DNA of 36,121 nucleotides, from positions 1 to 36,121 of the forward strand of contig JABHDC010000202.1 in assembly GCA_018673255.1 (NCBI GenBank), written 5' to 3'. This DNA is from Gemmatimonadota bacterium (lineage in GTDB: Bacteria; Latescibacterota; UBA2968; UBA8231). Positions 23,470 to 32,518 of the stretch are shown here, in pieces. The position numbers were made by a program, and so were the translations under genes. The notes below the pieces were generated by a model. It saw nothing but the letters and a program-made list of their open reading frames with translations. It ran no database searches and had not been told where the DNA came from. Each line of letters starts with the position of its first letter. Position 1 is the first letter of the stretch.

Positions 23470-24795
23470 ATGCGCCCCAACATTGTCTACCTGCATTCGC
23501 ACGACACCGGACGTTACATCCAGCCCTTCGGGCATGCGGTGCCGACGCCAAATCTGCAGCAGCTGGCCGAGGAGGGGATCACCTTCCGGCAGGCTTTCTG
23601 TGCTGCGCCCACGTGTTCGCCCAGTCGTGCAGCCCTGCTCACAGGACAGGCGGCGCACTCTTCCGGCATGCTGGGACTGGCTCACCGTGGATTTGCCCTC
23701 TACGACTACGCCCATCACCTGGTGACGACGTTGAAGGCGACCGGCTACCATACGGTCCTGGCTGGCATGCAGCACGTGGCCGCCGGTGACGAGGGGCCAC
23801 AGGTCGTCGGCTACGATGAGACGCTGGACCGTGCCAATACGCAGGCGGAAAATGTGTCGGTTGCGGCCGAGACTTACCTCGACAGTCAGCCACAGGAACC
23901 CTTCTTCCTGGATGTGGGTTATTCGGAGACGCATCTGCGTTTTCCCGAGATGCCCGAAGAGGACGCACGATATGTCCGCACGCCCGATCCCTTGCCTGAC
24001 ACGCCCGAGATCCGCCGGATGACGGCAGGCTACCACGAGAGCGCACGGCGAATGGATGAAGGCCACGGACGTGTCCTGAATGCGCTGAAGCGCAATGGCC
24101 TGGCCCAGAATACGCTCGTCATCTGTACCACCGATCACGGCGTCGCTTACCCTGGCATGAAGTGTCATCTCACCGATCACGGCATGGGGGTCTTCCTGAT
24201 CATGCGTGGTCCGGGAGGATTCGATGGAGGCCGTGTCTGTGATGGACTCGTCTCACAGATTGATCTGTTTCCGACGATCTGCGAGAGTCTCCAGATCGAG
24301 GCGCCACTCTGGTTGCAGGGGACCTCGCTCATGCCACTGGTTCGTGGCGAGGCAGAAGAGGTGAACGAGCAGGTCTTTGGTGAAGTGAGTTACCACGCCG
24401 CCTACGAGCCACAACGCGCTGTGCGCACGCGCCGCTGGAAGTATATCCGGCGCTACGACGACGAGAAGACGACACCCGTTCTGCCCAATTGCGACGAGAG
24501 CGAAGCCAAGTCGGTCTGGCTTGCCCACGGATGGCCGGAACGGCCTGTACCCGTTGAACAACTCTACGACCTGGTCTTCGATCCCAACGAGAGTCACAAT
24601 CTGATCGGGGCGGACGGACAGGTCAGTGATGAAGAGGCCGCCGCCGCCCTGGAAGATCTGCGAGGTCGTCTGGCGCACTGGATGGAAGAGACCGACGATC
24701 CACTGCTGGAAGGACCGGTGCCGGCGCCCTCCGGGGCACGGATCAACGACAAGCATGGCCAGTCGCCGGGCCAGGAGCCAAAGGTGCAACCATGA
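23470..24795 (+). CDS. C-type sulfatase (arylsulfatase/SGSH-like)
   Basis: A 441-residue sulfatase of the alkaline-phosphatase superfamily. The signature C-S-P-S-R-A-A-L-L-T-G holds Cys49, which must be oxidised to formylglycine for activity. The N-terminus M-R-P-N-I-V-Y-L-H-S-H-D and the later T-T-D-H-G motif supply metal ligands. The layout is closest to N-sulfoglucosamine sulfohydrolase-like enzymes. There is no signal peptide, so it may act on imported sulfated sugars. ATG 23470 has AGTAGAG upstream; the longer GTG 23446 overlaps the previous stop. The four-base overlap with the next gene (ATGA) ties it to the thioredoxin-fold selenoprotein candidate. Confidence 0.9.
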   Translation: MRPNIVYLHSHDTGRYIQPFGHAVPTPNLQQLAEEGITFRQAFCAAPTCSPSRAALLTGQAAHSSGMLGLAHRGFALYDYAHHLVTTLKATGYHTVLAGMQHVAAGDEGPQVVGYDETLDRANTQAENVSVAAETYLDSQPQEPFFLDVGYSETHLRFPEMPEEDARYVRTPDPLPDTPEIRRMTAGYHESARRMDEGHGRVLNALKRNGLAQNTLVICTTDHGVAYPGMKCHLTDHGMGVFLIMRGPGGFDGGRVCDGLVSQIDLFPTICESLQIEAPLWLQGTSLMPLVRGEAEEVNEQVFGEVSYHAAYEPQRAVRTRRWKYIRRYDDEKTTPVLPNCDESEAKSVWLAHGWPERPVPVEQLYDLVFDPNESHNLIGADGQVSDEEAAAALEDLRGRLAHWMEETDDPLLEGPVPAPSGARINDKHGQSPGQEPKVQP

Positions 24796-25859
24796 GCCAG
24801 GATGAAGAGATGAAGAATGTTGATCTGGTGCTCGAAGGGCATCCGCAGACGCTGACCGCACCACCGTGCCGCGAAGGGGACGAGCCGTGGGTCCCGCTGG
24901 AAGATTTTGCGGCGCTGGTCTCTTGCATCCTCAAACCGATCGGTGATGGCCGTCAGAGTCTGTGCCGCGACGCGGATGAAGAGCTCTGCGTCCTGATCGA
25001 TGCCGGTGACACGCGCGATGTCGAAGGCACACTGTTTGGTCGACTCGCAGCCTTCGCCGAGGCCCTCGACCTGCAGTGGCACCTGTGCGATGATGATATG
25101 CTGCAAGTCGGTCAGGTGTCCGGCGCTGTCGCGGCACTGGGTGTCGGTGATCGTCCGCCTCAGATCCGCCTGCCGGAAGATGGCACGACCAAGCTGGTTT
25201 CGTCCGAACACGTTCTCGGCAAACCCGCCGTCTACTACATGTGGGCCTCCTGGTGAGGATGCCGTGGCCAACTGCCCGGGTGGCAGTCCTTCCATGAGCA
25301 ATACGGTGACAGAATTCGGGTGATCTCCATCGCCAGTGACGTCCAAGGCTCGACAGCCTCCACACCCTGGCTGGATGAGGCGAAGGTCACCTTCACACGA
25401 CTCACCGATCAGACCAACGAAGTGGGGAAAGCCTTTGCTCTGAAGTACGTCCCCGTCGGTGTCCTGCTTGATGCGCAGGGACGCCTGGTCCGTCCTGTCG
25501 GACTGGTCAACATCGACAACGAGGACTTCCGGTCTGAGCTCGAGTCCTGGGTGACATCGGGTGAGATACCGGCGGCGTGGACTGAATTGGATGCCGGCGC
25601 GACACCGGTGATGACCCCGGATGAGCGCGAGGCCGATGCCCGATTACAGTTGGCCCTGGTCCTGCTGGAGCGCGGCAAGCGCGAAGAAGCGATTCAGCAA
25701 CTGCAGCAGGCCGTGGTCTGCGATCCGGAGAACTGGTTGATCCGGAAGCAGATGTGGGCAATCCAGATGCCCTCGGCCTTTTACGATGGCCCCGTCGACT
25801 ACGACTGGCAGAAGCAGCAACAGGAAGAGGAAGCCAGCGGACTGCTGGCTGGCAGCTGA
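24792..25859 (+). CDS. Thioredoxin-fold protein with in-frame TGA at the redox cysteine: probable selenoprotein
   Basis: One continuous frame of 355 codons with a single internal TGA at codon 155 (25254-25256). Residues 1-110 resemble a copper-amine-oxidase-N-like domain. The thioredoxin fold begins at G-K-P-A-V-Y-Y-M-W-A-S-W, then TGA, then G-C-R-G-Q-L-P-G-W. It continues through V-I-S-I-A-S-D and the cis-proline loop K-Y-V-P-V-G-V-L-L-D. The TGA is exactly where the family has its first redox Cys, so the motif would be Sec-Gly-Cys. The frame stays open and conserved for another 200 codons, ending in a TPR-like helix pair (about 275-325). The alternative is a nonsense-broken gene or a sequence error. 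It overlaps the sulfatase stop by four bases. Confidence 0.8.
25254..25289 (+). promoter_or_regulatory. Candidate bacterial SECIS hairpin directly after the TGA codon
   Basis: Directly after the TGA, GGATGCC (25257-25263) pairs with GGCAgTCC (25282-25289) to give seven base pairs with one bulged G, around an 18-base apical region. Bacterial SECIS elements are hairpins just downstream of the UGA inside the coding sequence, recognised by SelB. The apical loop was not confirmed to match any known consensus. Confidence 0.5.
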
Positions 25860-25885
25860 GCAGGCAACCCAACGGGAGAAGAGAG

Positions 25886-26851
25886 ATGTCCTCGCAGATC
25901 ACCATCGGTTTCATGACCGGTACAACCGACGATCGTTTGCGCCACCTGGCACAGGCAGGTGTGACCGACGTCGTCTCCTCGCTGCCGGGTCCAGACCGTG
26001 GTTCGGTCTGGCCTTTCGAGAAGATGTTGCAGCTGCGCAAGAAGGTGGAGGGGTTTGGTCTGCGCCTGAGCGTCTTTGAGGGCATCCCGGTACCGGATCG
26101 CGTCAAGCTGGGCCAGGAGGGCAGAGACGAGGACATCGAGAACTACTGCGAGTCCGTCCGCAATATGGGTCGCGCCGGAATTCCCGTGCTCTGTTACAAC
26201 TGGATGATCCACTTCGGCTGGCTGCGCACGTCGATGGCGACACCGGTCCGTGGTGGTGCTGTGGCGACCAGTTACAATCACGAGGAATTCCAGCGGGGGC
26301 CGAAGACGGAACACGGTGATGTACCCGAGGAGGTGCTCTGGGAGAGTCTGGAATACTTCCTGAAGCGTGTCGTGCCGGTTGCCGAGGAGTTCGGCGTTAA
26401 GCTCGCCATGCATCCGGATGATCCGCCGCTCTCACCGATCCGCGGCATCGCACGTATCATGACCAGTCCGGCGAACTTCCAGCGCATGCTCGATCTGGTA
26501 CCCTCGCCGGCGAATGGCATCACCTTCTGCCAGGGCTGCTTCTCGGAGATGGATGTCGATATCCCGGCGACGATCGCTCAGTTCGGCGACCGGATCCACT
26601 TTGCTCACTTCCGGAATCTGAGTGGAACGGCCGAGGACTTCACCGAGCAATTCCATGACGATGGCAAGCAAGACATGTATCTGGCCATGAAGGCCTACTA
26701 CGATGCAGGCGTTGAGTGCCCGATCCGGCCGGATCATGCACCGACGATGGAAGGGGAGGACAATTCCCATCCAGGTTACGCCCTGCAGGGCAGGCTGATG
26801 GCGGTCGGCTACATGCGGGGGTTGATGGAAGCCATAGAGAAATCGCGATAA
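25886..26851 (+). CDS. uxuA: Mannonate dehydratase (UxuA family)
   Basis: Dehydrates D-mannonate to 2-keto-3-deoxy-D-gluconate in hexuronate breakdown. The protein has 321 residues from the ATG at 25886, supported by GGGAGAAGAGAG. This is somewhat shorter than the usual 350-395. Metal-site motifs are visible: A-M-H-P-D-D-P-P, I-T-F-C-Q-G-C-F-S-E-M, H-F-A-H-F-R-N-L and R-P-D-H-A-P-T-M-E-G-E. The gene ends in a perfect 20-base inverted repeat. As the last gene of this catabolic operon it suggests that a uronic acid from an acidic or sulfated polysaccharide is the substrate. The keto-deoxy product is of the type handled by DHDPS-superfamily aldolases. Confidence 0.9.
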   Translation: MSSQITIGFMTGTTDDRLRHLAQAGVTDVVSSLPGPDRGSVWPFEKMLQLRKKVEGFGLRLSVFEGIPVPDRVKLGQEGRDEDIENYCESVRNMGRAGIPVLCYNWMIHFGWLRTSMATPVRGGAVATSYNHEEFQRGPKTEHGDVPEEVLWESLEYFLKRVVPVAEEFGVKLAMHPDDPPLSPIRGIARIMTSPANFQRMLDLVPSPANGITFCQGCFSEMDVDIPATIAQFGDRIHFAHFRNLSGTAEDFTEQFHDDGKQDMYLAMKAYYDAGVECPIRPDHAPTMEGEDNSHPGYALQGRLMAVGYMRGLMEAIEKSR

Positions 26852-26875
26852 GGCCCGCGATTTCTCTATGGCTTC
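26828..26875. terminator. Perfect 20-bp hairpin across the uxuA stop codon
   Basis: The arm 26828-26847 and the arm 26856-26875 are exact reverse complements over 20 bases, with an eight-base loop that holds the TAA stop codon. No T-run follows. It probably stabilises or terminates the transcript between the convergent uxuA and hemB genes. It may also be an inverted duplication of the gene's last codons. Confidence 0.6.
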
Positions 26876-26978
26876 TGCGGAGTTTCGCTGCGCGAAACGT
26901 CCGGTAAGCTGACTAAGCGTTCGCTGAACTGCGCGAGTCTTCTCTCTCGCTTCTTTGGCATCTCGCTGCGCAATTCCT
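26859..26978. repeat. Imperfect ~42-bp direct repeat in the uxuA-hemB gap
   Basis: A segment from 26859 is repeated from 26937 (offset 78 bases), with about three quarters of positions equal over 42. Shared stretches include TTCTCT, GCTTCT and TCGCTGCGC. The first copy contains the right arm of the 20-base hairpin. This looks like a degenerate intergenic repeat family. Confidence 0.45.
26882..26898. terminator. Short hairpin between convergent uxuA and hemB
   Basis: GTTTCG at 26882-26887 pairs with CGAAAC at 26893-26898 across a five-base loop. It adds to the run of inverted repeats in this 137-base gap. Terminator function is only inferred. Confidence 0.4.
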
Positions 26979-26988
26979 GGAAGCTGGT

Positions 26989-28002
<1,014 letters not shown>

Positions 28003-28053
28003 CTAGAATAAGCCGGCGCGCGAGCGCAGGACAGAGTGAGGCAGCACCTGGAT

Positions 28054-28323
28054 ATGACGGAACCACAACGAAGAAGGGGGCCTGCAGGCTGGCTGGCGAT
28101 CATCCTGTTGCGTGTGTACCAGGCGACGATCTCGCCGCTTCTGCACGCTTTCCTCGGCCCCCTCTCCGGCTGCCGCTTCCATCCCACCTGCTCAGCATAT
28201 GCTATGGAGGCCTTCCGGCATCATCCGCCGTTGAAGGCGCTGTATCTGACGGCGCGCCGACTGCTACGCTGCCATCCCTTCCATCCAGGGGGGGAGGATC
28301 CGGTGCCGCCGCGAGACGGGTGA
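28054..28323 (+). CDS. yidD: Membrane protein insertion efficiency factor YidD
   Basis: A small inner-membrane-associated protein (89 residues) of the YidD family, thought to help membrane protein insertion. Family residues are visible: [23 protein letters not shown], and the [15 protein letters not shown] tail. ATG 28054 was chosen; GTG 28036 would add six residues and also has a weak site. Unlike most genomes, it is not next to rnpA or yidC here. It is divergent from hemB. Confidence 0.93.
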   Translation: MTEPQRRRGPAGWLAIILLRVYQATISPLLHAFLGPLSGCRFHPTCSAYAMEAFRHHPPLKALYLTARRLLRCHPFHPGGEDPVPPRDG

Positions 28324-28333
28324 GTGCCTTCGC

Positions 28334-28362
28334 CCGATGGATCATCACACTCGATCCATCGG
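28334..28362. terminator. Hairpin between convergent yidD and propeller genes
   Basis: CCGATGGATC at 28334-28343 pairs exactly with GATCCATCGG at 28353-28362 over a nine-base loop. There is no T-run on either side, so it may be a bidirectional, factor-assisted terminator or a transcript-end stabiliser. Confidence 0.5.
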
Positions 28363-28419
28363 ACGAACGCACACTCCACCATCCCGCCGGCGACTCTCGA
28401 TCTGCGGCGATCTGACCAT

Positions 28420-29823
28420 CTATTTCAGCAGCGTCACCTTTTGAGTTTGACGCAGATCATCGCTCTGCAGCTGTACGACGTATGTACCGCTGCCAACGCT
28501 GGCGCCCGCGTCGTCGAGCCCATGCCATGACAGGTTGTAGCTGCCGGCGGGCAATGAAGCGCTGACCAGTGATCGCACTCGCTGGCCCAGATCGTTGTAG
28601 ACGGCGATGTCGATGGTGCCACCCGTCGTCTGTAGTGGGATCTGGACGGTGGCGTTGAAGGGATTTGGATAGCCTGCTGACAGCGAGGAACTCGCAGGCG
28701 TGACATCACTGGTGACGGCGATGGCAGTGGCCACATTGTGCAGGGGCACGATGCTGGCTGGCGGCAGGCCGGTATCGATCCGGCTCCCTATGAGCATGTC
28801 CGTGGCGACATCGTAGATCTTCAGACCTGCCGCAGTCGGGTCGCTAAAGCTGCCACGATCACCGACGATGAGGCGATCGCCATCGACGACAACACTGGAG
28901 ATGAAACCGCCGCTGAGTCCGCTGAGTGCTTCACCCACGGTGCCCGTAGCCAGATCGAATGGTTTCACGAGGTTGGCGAAGTTCTCATCGGAGACAACAG
29001 CAAATCCCGTTGTAGCGGAGGCCATCGTCAGCAACGAAATGTCGCCACCCAGATCCTGCTCTGATACGGCCAGTCCGAGAGATCGCCCATTGACCGGGTC
29101 GATGACATCGATCCCCCCGGCACGATCGCCGAAGCCGGCCACGACACCCACCGCGATCCGGTGACCGGCAGCGACGACACTGTTCGGATTGGGTGCTGCA
29201 AGCGAGATGCCCTGGATGCCGTCGATTGTCTCGTCGAGGTCGACGAGCTGGTCTGTCGCCGGATCAATGGCAACGAGATAGCTGGCTTCCGAAATCCAGC
29301 CGTTGTTTCGATCCAGTCTCTGCACAGACACGTAGATATGGTCGTCGACGCGGATCATCTGAGACATCTCCGGTAAGCCATCCCCATCGGCGAAGGCGCT
29401 CAGGTCGATCGTACCCAGCTCGGCACCATCTCGCGGATCCACGATCAGCAGGCTCGCATCGTCGTATCGCGTGACGTATGCCTTCTGCGGCGTCACGATG
29501 TGGATCTGATGTGGATTCGTGCCATTGCCCACCGAATACTGGGTCAGTGGCTCGGTCGGCCGCGCCGCGTCGAGGACAATCACATTGTCCTGGCCGAGAC
29601 GGTTGACGATGTAGATGTGGCCATCGTGATACTGGCCGGTTGCATCGGCGTGGACAGTGAGCAGATTGATCTGTGCCTCACTGGCTCCGGCCGGCAGCAG
29701 AGCGACCGAGCCCGTGGCGAAGTCGGAGGTGACGACGAAGAGATCCGTCTGGGTCTGTGCCCGAATCGGACTCAGGCCCGCGACGAGTAGGGTGAGCAGG
29801 CAGGCGAGACGACTTGCTTTCAT
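28420..29823 (-). CDS. Secreted beta-propeller protein with C-terminal sorting (FlgD-like) domain, BtuG-like context
   Basis: A 467-residue exported protein with a signal peptide (M-K-A-S-R-L-A-C-L-L to A-Q). Repeated propeller strands of the YncE/DUF5074 kind follow at about 25-375, for example G-T-N-P-H-Q-I-H-I-V-T and K-A-Y-V-T-R-Y-D-D-A-S-L-L-I-V-D. The C-terminal 90 residues start S-A-G-Y-P-N-P-F-N, continue I-A-V-Y-N-D-L-G-Q-R-V and end K-V-T-L-L-K, as in type IX secretion/FlgD-like sorting domains. It starts on the stop of the BtuB-like gene (TGATG). In Bacteroides, BtuG is a propeller that captures cobalamin for BtuB. The same job is inferred here, but this protein has no lipobox. Confidence 0.82.
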   Translation of the reverse strand: MKASRLACLLTLLVAGLSPIRAQTQTDLFVVTSDFATGSVALLPAGASEAQINLLTVHADATGQYHDGHIYIVNRLGQDNVIVLDAARPTEPLTQYSVGNGTNPHQIHIVTPQKAYVTRYDDASLLIVDPRDGAELGTIDLSAFADGDGLPEMSQMIRVDDHIYVSVQRLDRNNGWISEASYLVAIDPATDQLVDLDETIDGIQGISLAAPNPNSVVAAGHRIAVGVVAGFGDRAGGIDVIDPVNGRSLGLAVSEQDLGGDISLLTMASATTGFAVVSDENFANLVKPFDLATGTVGEALSGLSGGFISSVVVDGDRLIVGDRGSFSDPTAAGLKIYDVATDMLIGSRIDTGLPPASIVPLHNVATAIAVTSDVTPASSSLSAGYPNPFNATVQIPLQTTGGTIDIAVYNDLGQRVRSLVSASLPAGSYNLSWHGLDDAGASVGSGTYVVQLQSDDLRQTQKVTLLK

Positions 29824-32081
29824 CAGGTTCCTCGTGATGGGAAGTGGTGAGTTGGATTTTCAAGGGAGAGAGACAGGCTGTAGGCACGGCCTGGCAGGGG
29901 ATACCCCCACAGGTCAGCGACCCCATTGCCTGTAAGATTTCGGATCTCGAAAGCCAGCCGGATTCTGGTGCCCCACCGCAGGTGGCAACCCGCACCCTGG
30001 ATGGCGCGGGCGGCCACGGGGCGGAGGTTGGCCCGGTCGAGGAAGTGCCGGCTCTCCTGGCGCAGATCCCAATTCACGCCCCAGCGCCCGGCATCGAGAC
30101 CGGTGCGAAGTTGCCAGTGATGACGTGGCGCATTGGGCAGATCATTGCCCCTCTCGAAGGTGAAGGGCGAGCGATTCTCGGCGCGCTGGTGGACGTATCC
30201 GACGCGCACTGACAGATGGTGACGGAGTATAGGTTCGAGACGCATCTCGGCCCGCGACTCGATGCCCCGCAGAGAGGCGCGACCGATGTTGTGGGCACGT
30301 GAGACGAACTGCGAATTCTGTACGAAGCGGATCAGGTCGTCGACACGATTGTCGTAGCCAACCAGCTCGATCAGCGTCACTGCCCCAGCCCCCCGGAAGT
30401 GGAGCCCCATGTCCCGATTGCGGCCGCTTTCGGCGGTCAGGTCCGTGTTGCCAACGATTGCGCCTCGATCTCCAAAGAGCTCGAAAAAACTCGGCGCCCG
30501 GGCATAGTGCCCGCTGTGTCCCTTCAGGAACCAGCCGGCGCCCATATCGAGGGTGATACCGAGGCGTCCACCCCAGAGCCGCAGGCGGTCATTGGCCGGT
30601 GACAGGGGAGCGGCAGGCACAAAGTTGCCATCGTCGAAGAAGCGGTCGTCGTATCCCTCCCACTGACCACCGGCGTGCAAGGTGAGTCTGTGAGTAAGCG
30701 GCGCCTCGAGTTCACCACCGGCACTGCCGGCGCGGCGCCTCGCCTCGGGGATTGGTGCATCATCGCGCAGCAGGTCGCGTCCCTCGAAGCGTTCCTGGCG
30801 AGCATCGGCGAAGAGGGTGATTAGCCGGCCACCGCCTGCATGGCGCGTGACCTCGCCACGCATGCCTATGCCGCGCGTCGTGGTACGGTCGTGGTCGCGT
30901 GCGGCGCCCACTTCGCCCTCAAAATCCTTGAAGGTCCCTCGTTCGAGGCTGTGGTAGGCACGCAGGCGGTAGCCACCCGCCCGCCCAACGGGGCCGTAGA
31001 GCAAGGCTTCGGCGAGATTGCGCCACATATCATACCGGGTCTGCAGAGACTGAAAGTTGCCGATCCCCGGCAAACCCTTGTGACTCATGTCGTGCAGATC
31101 ATGCACCTGCAGGCGGTGAGCCCCCAGCGCGCGGCCGGCCTTGGTCACTGTACGAAGGGAGGAGAAGTCACTGTTTCGACGGCGTGTCCATCCATCGTCC
31201 GCTTTGTTGTATTCGGTCCCATTGTCGTCGAAGAAGCGGAAGTCATTATCGCTGTGACTGCCGTCGATCAGCATCATCCAATCGAAGCTCTGCCAGGGCG
31301 CTGATGCGGAGAGACTCAGCTGTCGGGTCCCGAAGGATCCCGTCGTCGACTGCAGGCGCCAGCGTGGCTTCCCGCCGAGGGCCCGTGTGCGCAGATGCAG
31401 GACGCCTCCCAGACTATTGCCGCCAAAACGGGCCGGTACAGCACCCCGGTAGACGTCGACACTCTCGATGCCGGCCACGGGCAGGGATCCCAGGTCTACA
31501 CCACCACCTGAGGCCTGATTCAGAGGAATCCCATCCAGATAGACCTGAACCTGCTCGGAAGTGGATCCGCGGATCGACACGGTGCTCGAACTGCCCAACC
31601 CGCCATAGCGTCGGATACGGATGCCGGTGGCAGACTGCAGCAACTGGGCCACATCCGCACCGGGGGCGGTTATCTGCGCTGGAGAAAGGGATTCGACGAA
31701 GACCGGCGTTCGCAGGTGGCCGGCATCACGGACGCCGCGCACGACCATCTCATCCATCAAGAGGGGACGTGCCTGCAGTGCCACCTGGTGCCCACCGGTA
31801 GGAAGTGGAATCAGCTGTCTGTCGTGAGGTTCGTAGCCCAGGGCTGTGACTCGCAGACGCCAGGTGCCGCTGAGCTGGCCGGTGAATTCGTCGGTGAAAC
31901 TGACGCGGCCTGCACTGTCGCTCAGGGCGACGCGTTCGTGCGTAGTTGAGCTCAGGCGCACAGTGGCACCTGCCACAGGTGAGCCCGTGTCGGCATCGAA
32001 GAGCTCGATCACGACGCGGTCCTCGGCCTGTGCAGAGGCAGCAAGAGTCGCGAGAAGCAAAAGAAAAAACCCCGACCTCAT
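29823..32081 (-). CDS. btuB: TonB-dependent outer-membrane receptor, probable cobalamin receptor (BtuB-like)
   Basis: A 752-residue outer-membrane receptor. The signal peptide (M-R-S-G-F-F-L-L-L-L to A-Q-A) fixes the start at 32081; the longer frame from 32180 runs into the riboswitch B12 box. A carboxypeptidase-regulatory-like domain (about 20-100) comes next, then a TonB box-like M-D-E-M-V-V-R-G. The plug follows with R-R-Y-G-G-L-G-S-S-S-T-V-S-I-R-G and V-Y-L-D-G-I-P-L-N. The barrel of about 22 strands fills the rest. A cobalamin riboswitch and promoter precede it, so vitamin B12 or a related corrinoid is the expected ligand. The propeller gene is coupled downstream. Confidence 0.88.
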   Translation of the reverse strand: MRSGFFLLLLATLAASAQAEDRVVIELFDADTGSPVAGATVRLSSTTHERVALSDSAGRVSFTDEFTGQLSGTWRLRVTALGYEPHDRQLIPLPTGGHQVALQARPLLMDEMVVRGVRDAGHLRTPVFVESLSPAQITAPGADVAQLLQSATGIRIRRYGGLGSSSTVSIRGSTSEQVQVYLDGIPLNQASGGGVDLGSLPVAGIESVDVYRGAVPARFGGNSLGGVLHLRTRALGGKPRWRLQSTTGSFGTRQLSLSASAPWQSFDWMMLIDGSHSDNDFRFFDDNGTEYNKADDGWTRRRNSDFSSLRTVTKAGRALGAHRLQVHDLHDMSHKGLPGIGNFQSLQTRYDMWRNLAEALLYGPVGRAGGYRLRAYHSLERGTFKDFEGEVGAARDHDRTTTRGIGMRGEVTRHAGGGRLITLFADARQERFEGRDLLRDDAPIPEARRRAGSAGGELEAPLTHRLTLHAGGQWEGYDDRFFDDGNFVPAAPLSPANDRLRLWGGRLGITLDMGAGWFLKGHSGHYARAPSFFELFGDRGAIVGNTDLTAESGRNRDMGLHFRGAGAVTLIELVGYDNRVDDLIRFVQNSQFVSRAHNIGRASLRGIESRAEMRLEPILRHHLSVRVGYVHQRAENRSPFTFERGNDLPNAPRHHWQLRTGLDAGRWGVNWDLRQESRHFLDRANLRPVAARAIQGAGCHLRWGTRIRLAFEIRNLTGNGVADLWGYPLPGRAYSLSLSLENPTHHFPSRGT

Positions 32082-32093
32082 TAGAGGGCGGGG
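32061..32093 (-). terminator. Riboswitch intrinsic terminator that contains the btuB start codon
   Basis: On the minus strand a ten-position stem (CCCCGCCCTC with GAGGTCGGGG, one mismatch) closes a four-base loop and is followed by TTTTTT. The ATG at 32081-32079 lies in the loop and stem. The U-tract encodes the Phe-Phe-Leu of the signal peptide. Confidence 0.8.
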
Positions 32094-32149
32094 CGAATCC
32101 ACGCGGGAGCGCAGAGAGGGCCACCTTTCCTTCGAAGGTTTCCGTGTCT

Positions 32150-32420
32150 CGGCGCAGGCAGGTCTCCTGACTTCCGGCATCTCGAGCCGATTCCCTTCCC
32201 GATCTAAGGGCCTGTTCCAGGCCCGACATCCAGATCAGTGGGAACTTCGTATCAGCAAGAGGCAAAGAGGTTCAGCCCAAAGGCGAACTCCTCTGCGACC
32301 GGTCACAGTGGCGGGACCGCGGCAGATTTACACTGCCTTCCCTATTCTCCCAAAGCTCGGAACGAGCTTCAGGCACCTGTGCCGCTATGTTGTCGAGGAC
32401 GGCAATTCCCGTCACTCTTC
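32150..32420 (-). promoter_or_regulatory. Cobalamin (adenosylcobalamin-type) riboswitch
   Basis: The minus-strand leader holds the classic conserved pieces in order: AGGTGCC, then GGGAGAATAGGGAAG, then GCAGTGTAAATC, then CCGCCACTGTGACCGG. The B12 box AGTCAGGAGACCTGCC lies at about 32155-32173. High cobalamin should fold the aptamer and shut off the receptor operon through the downstream hairpin at 32061-32093. The 5' boundary is approximate and set from the promoter at 32428-32457. Confidence 0.92.
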
Positions 32421-32427
32421 ACCGCGT

Positions 32428-32457
32428 AGTGTACGTCGACGCACGAGGTCCAGTCAA
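32428..32457 (-). promoter_or_regulatory. Promoter of the riboswitch/btuB operon
   Basis: Read on the minus strand, TTGACT (five of six to -35) at 32457-32452 and TACACT (four of six to -10) at 32433-32428 are 18 bases apart. The expected start near 32421 lies just before the riboswitch. With 32082-32418 this accounts for the gene-free stretch before phyH. Confidence 0.6.
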
Positions 32458-32518
32458 CGGGGATCCCCAATCCGCCGCAACGCCGCAGGGTCCGGCGGCC
32501 CGATGCCTCCTGTGAATC

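Noticed and set aside
25320..25859. A separate second gene after the TGA at 25254
   Set aside because: Its supposed start GTG falls in the middle of a thioredoxin fold strand and has no ribosome site. The upstream frame runs into it without another stop, so one gene with a recoded TGA fits better.
32082..32180. A 33-residue N-terminal extension of the TonB receptor
   Set aside because: It would translate the riboswitch B12 box and place the signal peptide internally. The ATG at 32081 starts directly at the signal peptide.
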